42,062 nucleotides of DNA from an uncultured Ignavibacterium sp. (lineage in GTDB: Bacteria; Bacteroidota; Ignavibacteria; Ignavibacteriales; Ignavibacteriaceae). The DNA is taken from the NCBI GenBank assembly GCA_937942875.1, contig CALEBT010000055.1, forward strand, positions 1 through 42,062. The letters run 5' to 3'. The position numbers were made by a program, and so were the translations under genes. Positions 9,566 through 17,226 of this stretch are shown one piece after another. Under the pieces are notes generated by a model, which ran no database searches, was not told the DNA's origin, and saw nothing but the letters and a program-made list of their open reading frames with translations. Each line of letters opens with the position of its first letter. Position 1 is the first letter of the stretch.

Positions 9566-10217
9566 TTATACTTTCAGAACGATTTTCTAAAGCTTGTTCA
9601 ATGAATTCAAAGCCTGAATCTGAAGGTAAATCAACATTATTATCAGTAATTGAATTTTCATTCACAATTTTTTCATCGTGATCTTCTTTCTTATAAAATA
9701 TGATTAAGATTAGGACCCCAATACTTACAGCGGCATCTGCAATGTTAAAAATTGGCCATCTATCGTAACTGATTCCAAAAATTGTAAAGTTGAAAAAGTC
9801 AAAATCAAAAAAGTCAACTACTCTTCCGTAAAAAAGCGGAGCATATCCAAAAAGAACTCCATAAAAAGTTCTATCTATCAAGTTACCAATTGCTCCACCA
9901 ATAATAAATGCAATGGAAATCCGTAAACTTAAACTTTTATCTCGGATCATATACAAATAAAAAATTAGTCCGACACTTGCAATTAAGGAAAACAAAGAAA
10001 TAGCAAGTTTAAAGTTTTCTCCTGGATCAAAGCCAAAAGCCATTCCGGGATTTTCAATATAAGTTAGACGAAAAAAATCATTTATAATCGGAATGCTCTG
10101 ACCATAATACATCCCATCATAATTGAAATTTAACAGCGGAATTGAAAAACCTTTAACAAAAAGTTTTGTTATTTGATCTATCAGTACGATTATTAACGAT
10201 AAAAAGATAACTTTCAA
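9519..10217 (-). CDS. lspA: Lipoprotein signal peptidase (signal peptidase II) with long polar C-terminal tail
   Basis: Inner-membrane aspartyl protease that removes signal peptides from diacylglyceryl-modified prolipoproteins. Four hydrophobic helices are visible at about residues 2-20, 70-90, 98-113 and 155-175. Conserved blocks: LIDQITK near the N-terminus, ENPGMAFG (55-62), GGAIGNLIDR (107-116), VVDFF with catalytic Asp135, and FNIADAA with catalytic Asp161. At 232 residues it is longer than the usual 160-170: after the last helix there is a tail of about 57 residues, acidic and Asn/Ser/Glu-rich, whose coding end overlaps rluD by 47 bases. The tail may simply be a consequence of the overlap. 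Confidence 0.93.
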   Translation of the reverse strand: MKVIFLSLIIVLIDQITKLFVKGFSIPLLNFNYDGMYYGQSIPIINDFFRLTYIENPGMAFGFDPGENFKLAISLFSLIASVGLIFYLYMIRDKSLSLRISIAFIIGGAIGNLIDRTFYGVLFGYAPLFYGRVVDFFDFDFFNFTIFGISYDRWPIFNIADAAVSIGVLILIIFYKKEDHDEKIVNENSITDNNVDLPSDSGFEFIEQALENRSESINEQNNIGKETSDKSS

Positions 10218-10250
10218 AAATTAACTCCAAAGTCTGAATGAAAAATCAAT

Positions 10251-10700
10251 CTATTTTTTTTCCTGCCTTTGTTTCATAGGTAAACATAACTGAGTATGCG
10301 GTACGGCTTCTAATCTTTCTTTAGGAATAAGAGGGCAGGTTGGACATAAATACTGTGGCTCTTCAACACAAGCTATACATATTCCATAAGTTCCATCTTC
10401 AATTCTTTTAAGTGCTTCTTCTAAATAACTAAGGAACTTAGTTTCTCTTTGAGCATAGAGAAAAGTTTTTTCTCTTTCCATTGCATCGGTTCCCTGTTCA
10501 GCCATATGAAGGGAGTAAGGAGAATTTTCGTTGATATATTCTCCTGTGGATGGGTCCAACATCTGATCCCTGAGATTTTGAAGCTGCTCTATAATTTCAT
10601 TTTGTTTTTCAATAATTATGCTTTTGAAATGATCAAGCTCTTTTTGGCTGTACTTTTTAATTTTCTTTAAGGCTTCTGCTCTTCTTCTGGCAGCTTCCAT
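10251..10700 (-). CDS. DksA/TraR-type zinc-finger protein, C-terminal part of a frameshifted gene
   Basis: The frame encodes a coiled-coil helical region (about residues 1-100 of this piece) followed by a DksA/TraR-like finger YGICIAC...YLCPTC...KERLEAVPHTQLC. Relatives bind RNA polymerase or act as general stress regulators. The ATG at 10700 is unlikely to be the true start: no ribosome-binding site precedes it, and the same frame continues upstream to about 10815 with clear Lys/Glu-rich coding character. That segment matches the Lys-rich reading in the neighbouring frame (10667-11044). Adding one A to the coding-strand A6 run at 10798-10803 joins both into one protein of 264 residues. The finger is unusual in having an extra CPTC pair inserted before the RLEAVPH motif. 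Confidence 0.85.
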   Translation of the reverse strand: MEAARRRAEALKKIKKYSQKELDHFKSIIIEKQNEIIEQLQNLRDQMLDPSTGEYINENSPYSLHMAEQGTDAMEREKTFLYAQRETKFLSYLEEALKRIEDGTYGICIACVEEPQYLCPTCPLIPKERLEAVPHTQLCLPMKQRQEKK

Positions 10701-11044
10701 TTCGGCCGATATCTGAGCATCGATTTCATTTTCTTCCTGAATAGTTTCTTCAACCTGTTTTTTAACAGTAGAAAGTTTCTTAATCTCTTTCGGCGCCTTT
10801 TTTGTTTTACTTCTTTTTCAACAGAAGCTGAAACCTTCTTGACTTTTTTAGTTTCTTTTGTTTCCTTTTTCTTAGGCTCGACTTTTTTTGTTGCTTTTTT
10901 ATCAACTTTGATTTTAGAAGGTTTTGCCTCTGCCTTTTTTGATACTGCTTTTTTTACTTTCGGCTTTTCAATTTTCTTTTTCATATCAGATTTTGCTTTT
11001 TTTACGGATTTTTTAACAGCCTTTTTCACAACTTTCTTAGCCAT
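10667..11044 (-). CDS. Lys-rich N-terminal part of the frameshifted DksA/TraR-family gene
   Basis: Begins with a good ATG at 11044 behind an AAAGGAG ribosome-binding site, 24 bases after ileS. The first ~80 residues are a histone-H1-like run of Lys, Ala, Val and Pro (MAKKVVKKAVKKSVKK...). After about residue 80 the reading changes abruptly to an Arg/Leu-rich, unlikely sequence (KRRRKRLRNFLLLKNR), the sign that the true frame has been left. The other frame takes over with KAPKEIKKLSTVKKQ and runs into the zinc-finger piece ending at 10251. The two are best read as one gene, 10251-11044. A sequencing or assembly deletion in the A6 run is the simplest cause; a real mutation or slippage is possible. 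Confidence 0.75.
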   Translation of the reverse strand: MAKKVVKKAVKKSVKKAKSDMKKKIEKPKVKKAVSKKAEAKPSKIKVDKKATKKVEPKKKETKETKKVKKVSASVEKEVKQKRRRKRLRNFLLLKNRLKKLFRKKMKSMLRYRPKWKLPEEEQKP

Positions 11045-11068
11045 TTTATTCTCCTTTAAAGGTTATTA

Positions 11069-14000
11069 TTAAACTTTTTTAATAAAAATTTTACAATCAA
11101 AACCGCTTATTTGCCAGTCCTGACTATAAGATTCTTTAAGTTCTGAACCAGAGGTTAATTTTTCTGCTAAAGTTTCATTAGAAATATAATCAGAAAATTT
11201 ATTGATTGCTTGAATAAATTCATTCGAACCATTAAAATTAATTATAATCTTGTCCGTAACCTCAAATCCGGCATCTTTTCTCATATTCTGAATCCGGTTA
11301 ACAAATTCTCTGGCAAGTCCTTCATCAATTAAATCCTGTGTCAACTCTGTATCAACTGCAACTGTTACTCCGGATTCGGTTTCAACCACCCAGCCTTCAA
11401 TTTCGTGACTGATAATTTCAACATCATCTTTAAGAACTGAAATGGTTTCTCCATCGATTATTATATCTATTGAAGCTCCATTCTCAAGCAATTTAATTTG
11501 TTCTTTATTAAAGTTCTTTATTTCTCCGGCAACTTGTTTAACTTTCTTTCCGAACTTTGGTCCAATTGATTTAAAGTTTGCTTTACAGGTTTTATTAACA
11601 ATTTCAGAATCGTCGTTTAATACTATAAGTTCTTTGATGTTTACTTCATCAAGAATAACATCTTTCATTTTATTCAAAGCTTCACGTTTCTCCTTTTCCA
11701 CAACTACCATAATTCTTTTAAGAGGCTGACGAACTTTCAGATTATTCTTTGCTCTCAATGCACGAGTAAGATAAACTACTTTTTGAGCAATATCCATTTT
11801 GTGTTCAAGTTCAGGCTCACGATAAGTTTGTTCAGGAAATTCAGAAAGATGAACGGATTCAAATTTTTCTTTATTTGTAACAGAATTTAAATTTCTATAA
11901 ATCTCTTCAGCAATGAAAGGAGCAAAAGGAGAAGTTAATTTTGAAACAGTAATCAGACATTCATATAAAGTTTGATAAGCAGAAAGTTTCTCACGATTCA
12001 TTTCGGATTTCCAGAACCTTCGTCTGCTTCTTCTGACATACCAGTTGGAAAGCTGATCAATTGTAAAATCAGAAACTGCTCTTGCTGCTTTAGTAACATC
12101 ATATTCATCCATTTCCTGTTGATATTCTTCTACAAGAGCATTTAATTTGGAAATAATCCATCGATCAATTTCAGTTCGCTCTTCATAAGGAACCAACTCT
12201 TCACTGAAATCGAATTTGTCAATATTAGCATATAGTGCGAAGAACGAATAAGTATTAACGAGAGTACCGAAAAACTTTCTTTGAGTTTCAGCAAGACCTT
12301 CTTCATCGAACAGGGTTGGTCGCCAGGGAGGACTATTGGTTATTAAATACCAACGCGTAGCGTCAGCGCCATATTTTTCAAATAAATCAAAAGGATCAAC
12401 AGTATTTCCTTTTGACTTGGACATTTTATTGCCTTTTTTATCAAGTATCAGCTCATTCACGAGAACATTTTTATAAGCAACATTATCAAAAAGCATTGTT
12501 GAAATAGCGTGCAAAGTGTAAAACCAACCTCTGGTTTGGTCAATACCCTCACTGATAAAATCAGATGGGAAATATCTTTTTTCAAAAATTTCTTTGTTTT
12601 CAAATGGATAATGATATTGAGCAAACGGCATTGCTCCTGAGTCATACCAAACATCAATTACTTCAGGGGTTCTTCTGTAAATCTTTCCATTTTTCTCAAA
12701 GAGTACTTTATCCACAAAGTGTTTATGTAAATCTATATTTTCAATCTCAGAAACAGAAATTCTTTTACCGTTTTCTTCAATAAATCCTTCTTTTAACTCT
12801 TCAATACTACCAACTGCAAACATATCACCATCTTCAGAAATCCAAATAGGCAGTGGGGTAGCCCAGAATCTGTCCCGAGAAAGTGCCCAATCTTTATTCT
12901 CTTCCAGCCAATTTCCAAATCTGCCTGAGCCAACTTCTGAAGGCTGCCAGTTAATAGTTTTATTCAGTTCAACCATTCTATCAGCAAATTGAGTTGTTCT
13001 GATAAACCAGGACTCACGTGCATAATAGATTACAGGAACATCCTGATGACGCCAACTGAAAGGATATGTATGAATAATAGTTTCTTTTTTGTAAAGTTTT
13101 CCTTCGTGCTTCATCTTTAGAATAATTCCATTGTCAGCATCTTTCACAAACTGACCGGCGAAATCTGTTACTTCTTTTGTGAATAGTCCTGAACGAGTAA
13201 CAGGTTGCAGTAATGGAAGATTATATTTTTTGGATATCTCATAGTCATCAGCACCAAAAGCAGGAGCAATATGAACAATACCTGAACCGTCTTCAGTACT
13301 TACAAAATCCCCTTCAATGACATAGAACGCTTTTTTATCAACCTGACAATAATCAAATAATTGAATGTAGTGAATGCCAGATAAATCTTTTCCTTTTAAT
13401 TCTTCTAAAACTTCATAATCTTCATCAATTACAGAAAGTCTTTCTTTAGCAAGAATAATTACTTTACCCTCAGACTTTATTTTAACATAATCAATTTCAG
13501 GACCTACTGCTAATGCTACGTTGGAGATAAGTGTCCAGGGAGTGGTAGTCCAAACTAAAAAATACTCATCAGCATCTTCACGCTGGAATAAAACGTAAAC
13601 AGATGGATCTTTTGTTTCACGATAACCTAATGCGAGTTCGTGAGAAGAAAGGACTGTCTCAGACTTTGGGTCCTGGGGAACTATTTTATAATCACGGTAA
13701 ATTAGTCCTCTGTCAAAGAGATTTTTCAAAGACCACCAGACAGATTCGATATAATTATTATCTAAAGTTATGTAAGCAGATTTTAGGTCAATCCAATAAC
13801 CCATTCGTTCAGTCATTTTTTCCCAAAGATCAAGATAAGTAAAAACAGATTCTTTACATTTCTGATTATACTTTTCTATTCCATATTCAATTACTTCACT
13901 TTTATGTTTAATACCAATAGTTTTTTCAACTTCAATTTCAACAGGTAACCCGTGAGTATCCCAACCCGCTTTTCTTTCAACTCTATAACCCTTCAATGTT

Positions 14001-14215
14001 TTGTAACGGCAAACCAAATCCTTCAGAGTTCTTGCCATTACGTGATGAATACCAGGTTTTCCATTAGCTGTAGGAGGTCCTTCGTAGAAAGTGAATGATT
14101 TATTTACATCTCTGGAAGTGATACTCTTTTCAAAAACTTTGTTCTCTTTCCAGAATTCTAAAATTTCTTTTTCAATTTGAGGATAACTGAATTTTTCTAG
14201 ATTTTGTTTGAACAT
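11069..14215 (-). CDS. ileS: Isoleucyl-tRNA synthetase
   Basis: Charges tRNA-Ile with isoleucine and edits mischarged valine. 1048 residues, a normal length for the eukaryote-like form of IleS. Class I signatures: the HIGH-type motif in GPPTANGKPGIHH (46-58), KMSKSKG at 597-603, and the CP1 editing domain with the VWTTTPWTL block (221-229). FYEGPPTANG and GWDTHGLPVE are typical of IleS. The anticodon-binding region follows KMSKS (IDRWIISKLN, SNWYVRRSRRRFW). It lies 8 bases after the membrane/coiled-coil gene and 24 bases before the DksA-like gene, as part of one operon. Confidence 0.97.
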   Translation of the reverse strand: MFKQNLEKFSYPQIEKEILEFWKENKVFEKSITSRDVNKSFTFYEGPPTANGKPGIHHVMARTLKDLVCRYKTLKGYRVERKAGWDTHGLPVEIEVEKTIGIKHKSEVIEYGIEKYNQKCKESVFTYLDLWEKMTERMGYWIDLKSAYITLDNNYIESVWWSLKNLFDRGLIYRDYKIVPQDPKSETVLSSHELALGYRETKDPSVYVLFQREDADEYFLVWTTTPWTLISNVALAVGPEIDYVKIKSEGKVIILAKERLSVIDEDYEVLEELKGKDLSGIHYIQLFDYCQVDKKAFYVIEGDFVSTEDGSGIVHIAPAFGADDYEISKKYNLPLLQPVTRSGLFTKEVTDFAGQFVKDADNGIILKMKHEGKLYKKETIIHTYPFSWRHQDVPVIYYARESWFIRTTQFADRMVELNKTINWQPSEVGSGRFGNWLEENKDWALSRDRFWATPLPIWISEDGDMFAVGSIEELKEGFIEENGKRISVSEIENIDLHKHFVDKVLFEKNGKIYRRTPEVIDVWYDSGAMPFAQYHYPFENKEIFEKRYFPSDFISEGIDQTRGWFYTLHAISTMLFDNVAYKNVLVNELILDKKGNKMSKSKGNTVDPFDLFEKYGADATRWYLITNSPPWRPTLFDEEGLAETQRKFFGTLVNTYSFFALYANIDKFDFSEELVPYEERTEIDRWIISKLNALVEEYQQEMDEYDVTKAARAVSDFTIDQLSNWYVRRSRRRFWKSEMNREKLSAYQTLYECLITVSKLTSPFAPFIAEEIYRNLNSVTNKEKFESVHLSEFPEQTYREPELEHKMDIAQKVVYLTRALRAKNNLKVRQPLKRIMVVVEKEKREALNKMKDVILDEVNIKELIVLNDDSEIVNKTCKANFKSIGPKFGKKVKQVAGEIKNFNKEQIKLLENGASIDIIIDGETISVLKDDVEIISHEIEGWVVETESGVTVAVDTELTQDLIDEGLAREFVNRIQNMRKDAGFEVTDKIIINFNGSNEFIQAINKFSDYISNETLAEKLTSGSELKESYSQDWQISGFDCKIFIKKV

Positions 14216-14223
14216 AATTTGTA

Positions 14224-14841
14224 CTAAAGTTCCCTATATTTTTTTAGTAATTCGAATTCACTTTTGATAAGTTGTTTTAATTCTTCTTCGGTTTTGGTTT
14301 TAATCATACTAATCTTTTCTGCTTCGGATTCGGCATTATTAACAATTTCTCTGGCTTTTAATTCAGCTTCTTTAATAATCAAAGCACCTTGCAATTCATA
14401 GTCAGCTTTACTGTTTTCTAAAATTTTAATTTTTTCTTTGAGAATAATTACTTCTCTTGCCCCTTGTAAAATGAATTGAATAGCCATTCCGAAAAATCCC
14501 ATTGCACCAAGCGTAATATTTTTTAGACTGTAAAGAATTATATTTTCTGCAGAAATATTATCGCTTCCAAAATACTCATTAAAAAAAGTTATGGTAAAAA
14601 GACTTAAAAATAAAGTTGCAACAATAACTGCAAATAAAATTTTACCACCGTATTGCCAGCCTGCCTGTCTGGACAGAAACCATCCGCTTGCAAAACACAT
14701 AACTGACAAAACAAACCAAACAGCAAAGTTGTTTGCCCCAAAATTGAAATACTCAACTCCGATAAAATTGGAGGCATACATCAGCAAAGCTATTAGTAAT
14801 GCACCAAAATAATCCAGCAAATGTTTTTTTAATTCAATCAC
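14224..14841 (-). CDS. Membrane protein with DivIVA-like coiled-coil tail, unknown function
   Basis: 205 residues. Three to four hydrophobic helices lie in residues 9-30, 41-58, 68-88 and 104-126. They are followed by a highly charged coiled coil from about 130 to the end (KEAELKAREIVNNAESEAEKI). That tail resembles the coil of the DivIVA-like protein two genes upstream (MEAEIKANQIIENAKEQA). The start overlaps the end of the nucleoside phosphorylase gene by 8 bases, so it is translated in the same operon, just ahead of ileS. No family is recognised. The shared coil character suggests, but does not show, a membrane partner or anchor for the DivIVA-like protein. Confidence 0.75.
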   Translation of the reverse strand: MIELKKHLLDYFGALLIALLMYASNFIGVEYFNFGANNFAVWFVLSVMCFASGWFLSRQAGWQYGGKILFAVIVATLFLSLFTITFFNEYFGSDNISAENIILYSLKNITLGAMGFFGMAIQFILQGAREVIILKEKIKILENSKADYELQGALIIKEAELKAREIVNNAESEAEKISMIKTKTEEELKQLIKSEFELLKKYREL

Positions 14842-15664
14842 TTGATATTCTCTTAATTAATTCCACAAATATTGATGTCATCTTTGGTTCTGCCTGATTT
14901 GCAGCTTCAATAATTTCTTCCAAAACAACAGGTTTTAAGTTTTCCGGAAAACATTCATCAGTTACTATACTCATACCAAAAACTTTAATCCCCATATGAT
15001 TTGCTACAATATTTTCAGGAACAGTTGACATTCCGACAACATCAGCACCTATTTGGCTTAAAAATCTGTATTCAGCTTTGGTTTCTAAATTAGGACCTGA
15101 AACTGCAACGTAAACCCCTTTATGTACTTTAATGTTTTTTTCTTTGGCTATTTCCTCTGCAAGATTTATTAGTTCTTTTGAATAAGGCTCACTCATATCA
15201 GGAAAACGTGGACCAAGTTCATCTTCATTTTTGCCAATCAAAGGATTGTCACCAAGAAGATTTATATGATCCTCAATAATCATTAAATCACCTTTTCGGT
15301 AGTCTCGATTCATACAACCACAGGCATTTGAAATAAGCAAGATTTTTACTCCAAGAAATTTCATTACTCTTACAGGATATGTAATCTCCTGCATAGAATA
15401 ACCCTCATAGAAATGAAATCGTCCTTGCATAACAACGACATTTTTTCCACCAATTTTACCAAGGATTAATTTTCCGTGATGAGATTCAACAGTTGAAATT
15501 GGGAAATGAGGAATTTGTTCATACTTAATCTGATGTTTAACTTCAATTTCTTTTACTAAACCGCCAAGCCCTGTTCCAAGGATGATTCCAATGGCATAAT
15601 CTTCTTTGGAATATTCTCTGATTACTTTAAGTGATTCATTTATTTTACTGATCAAATTATTCAT
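14834..15664 (-). CDS. punA: Purine nucleoside phosphorylase, trimeric (class I) family
   Basis: Phosphorolysis of purine nucleosides to base and (deoxy)ribose-1-phosphate for salvage. 276 residues. Motifs: GTGLGGL (30-36), phosphate-binding HHGK (62-65), the long block NACGCMN...GDLMIIEDHIN (113-135), SGPNLETKAEYR with purine-binding Glu194 (189-200), and GADVVGMSTVPE (206-217). The residue corresponding to the base-recognising Asn of mammalian PNP (SLITN) is Asp236 here (SIVTDEC). This could widen specificity to 6-aminopurines, or mark a family relative such as an MTAP-like enzyme. Overlaps its upstream neighbour and its downstream neighbour by 8 bases each. Confidence 0.9.
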   Translation of the reverse strand: MNNLISKINESLKVIREYSKEDYAIGIILGTGLGGLVKEIEVKHQIKYEQIPHFPISTVESHHGKLILGKIGGKNVVVMQGRFHFYEGYSMQEITYPVRVMKFLGVKILLISNACGCMNRDYRKGDLMIIEDHINLLGDNPLIGKNEDELGPRFPDMSEPYSKELINLAEEIAKEKNIKVHKGVYVAVSGPNLETKAEYRFLSQIGADVVGMSTVPENIVANHMGIKVFGMSIVTDECFPENLKPVVLEEIIEAANQAEPKMTSIFVELIKRISSD

Positions 15665-16196
15665 TATCTAAAGATTCCACGATTTTATCAATATCTATTT
15701 TAAGAAAATCTACATTCTGAAGATTTTCTTCGATAGTTTTTGTTGAATCGAAACTATATTCCGGATTAATCATACGAACTTGAGTACTGATTATAGCTTC
15801 AAGTTTGGCAATTATAAGATTTTTTTCTTCCTGAAGAGTTAAAATCGCCTCATTAAGTTTTCTTGCCTGTTCTTTAGCATTTTCAATTATCTGATTAGCC
15901 TTTATTTCGGCTTCCATTAACATAACCTGCGTTTGCTTGCGAGTTGATTCAATGGATTTACTTGAGCTTTCCTGCGCCTTTAAGAGAGTTTGCTGCAGGT
16001 TATTTTCAATTTCCTTATAAGATTCAATTTGTTCATTTAGTTCCTTTGTCTTCGATTTAAGTTCTTCATTTTCGCGTAATAACACATCCACTTCTTCAGC
16101 AATGCGATCAAGAAAAGTTTTAACTTCTTCAGTATTAAAACCTAAAAGTTTTTTTGAGAATTCTTGATTTCTGATAGAGTTTGAATTTAATTTCAA
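15657..16196 (-). CDS. divIVA: DivIVA-domain coiled-coil protein
   Basis: 179 residues. The N-terminal ~60 residues match the DivIVA lipid-binding/dimer region (SIRNQEFSKKLLGFNTEEVKTFLDRIAEEVDVLL). A continuous coiled coil follows to about residue 145, then a short C-terminal tail. DivIVA proteins bind curved membrane at poles and septa and recruit partners. In this operon (yggS upstream with a 4-base overlap, phosphorylase downstream) the pairing with yggS mirrors the yggS/divIVA neighbourhood of many Gram-positive division clusters. Its role in a diderm is uncertain. Confidence 0.88.
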   Translation of the reverse strand: MKLNSNSIRNQEFSKKLLGFNTEEVKTFLDRIAEEVDVLLRENEELKSKTKELNEQIESYKEIENNLQQTLLKAQESSSKSIESTRKQTQVMLMEAEIKANQIIENAKEQARKLNEAILTLQEEKNLIIAKLEAIISTQVRMINPEYSFDSTKTIEENLQNVDFLKIDIDKIVESLDNE

Positions 16197-16894
16197 ATTT
16201 GTCTCCAGTCTTTAGAATAATCTCTCTGGCCAAAAATCGCTGAACCAATACGCAAAATTGTACTGCCTTCCTCAATAGCTATTTCGAAATCACTTGTCAT
16301 TCCCATCGAAAGTTCCAGATAATCATAACCATTTCTTTTAAGCATTTCTTTTAAATTTCTCAAATAACTAAAACTTTTTCTAACAAGTTTTTCATCTTCT
16401 GTCAGAGGAGATATTGTCATTAGTCCGATAGCTCTGATATTTGGAAGTTTTTTTGCTTCTTCAGCTAATTTAAATATCTCTTCTTCAGAATTAACTCCTG
16501 ATTTTGATTCTTCTTCAGAGGTTTTCACTTCAAAAAGAATTTTCTGAATCTTACCAAATGACTCAGCTTTTTTATTGATTTCGTAAAGTAAATCTAAACT
16601 ATCAACAGAATGAATAAATTCAGCACATCGAACTGCATATTTAACTTTATTTTTTTGCAAAGTGCCTATAAAATGCCATATAACTGAATCACCAAGTCTG
16701 TCAAATTTAAGAGTCAATTCCTGTGCACGATTTTCTCCGAAATTATCAATCCCACAAGCTTTTACTTGCAGAATTGCATCTATTCCAAAATACTTTGAGA
16801 CAGCTACAAGTTTAATATCTTCAGGTTTTCTACCACACTCAAGACACTTTTTCTCAATTGCCTGTTTTACTCTATTTACATTTTCAGAAATCAT
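16193..16894 (-). CDS. yggS: YggS family pyridoxal 5'-phosphate homeostasis protein
   Basis: PLP-binding alanine-racemase-fold protein that buffers PLP and affects amino-acid pools; it has no confirmed enzyme activity in the family. 233 residues, the usual size. Lys34 in KLVAVSKYF is the Schiff-base lysine. Other signatures are [41 protein letters not shown] and [12 protein letters not shown]. It is the first gene of the operon that runs through ileS to rluD; the stop overlaps the start of the DivIVA-like gene by 4 bases. A 332-base stretch without a gene lies upstream and presumably holds the operon promoter. Confidence 0.94.
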   Translation of the reverse strand: MISENVNRVKQAIEKKCLECGRKPEDIKLVAVSKYFGIDAILQVKACGIDNFGENRAQELTLKFDRLGDSVIWHFIGTLQKNKVKYAVRCAEFIHSVDSLDLLYEINKKAESFGKIQKILFEVKTSEEESKSGVNSEEEIFKLAEEAKKLPNIRAIGLMTISPLTEDEKLVRKSFSYLRNLKEMLKRNGYDYLELSMGMTSDFEIAIEEGSTILRIGSAIFGQRDYSKDWRQI

Positions 16895-17226
16895 AAAAAT
16901 AAGGTTGTGAATTTATCTTTGAACGCTATAAAAAGCAATGAAAACCATTGATTAACATAAATTCAACAAAAATGACTTTACAAATATAAGGTCTTTTAGA
17001 GTACGGGGTTTAAGAAAATGAAGTTTATAAAAGAATGCAAATAAATTGAATAACAATCTGATTTAAACCAAATAACTTTTCAGGCAATCATAAAGATAAG
17101 AGTAATTAAAGTGAAATATCCATTTTTTATATTAACTATAGACTATTTTGCTTTAAACTTCTTAGGTTTTTGAAAGTTACTTATATCAAAAATCTATAAA
17201 ATTAATGCCGTTATTTCTAAAAAGGA
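16895..17226. other. 332-base intergenic region, no gene seen
   Basis: Lies between the end of the SLBB exporter gene and the start of yggS, both on the minus strand. Very AT-rich. I see no open frame of note, no tRNA, and no convincing promoter hexamers. A small inverted repeat CAATG-N5-CATTG is at 16938-16952. It probably contains the yggS operon promoter. Confidence 0.5.

Noticed and set aside
10798-10804. Programmed -1 frameshift site in the DksA/TraR-like gene
   Set aside because: AAAAAAG is present but in the wrong phase for the incoming frame, and no downstream stimulatory structure is evident. A missing base is simpler.
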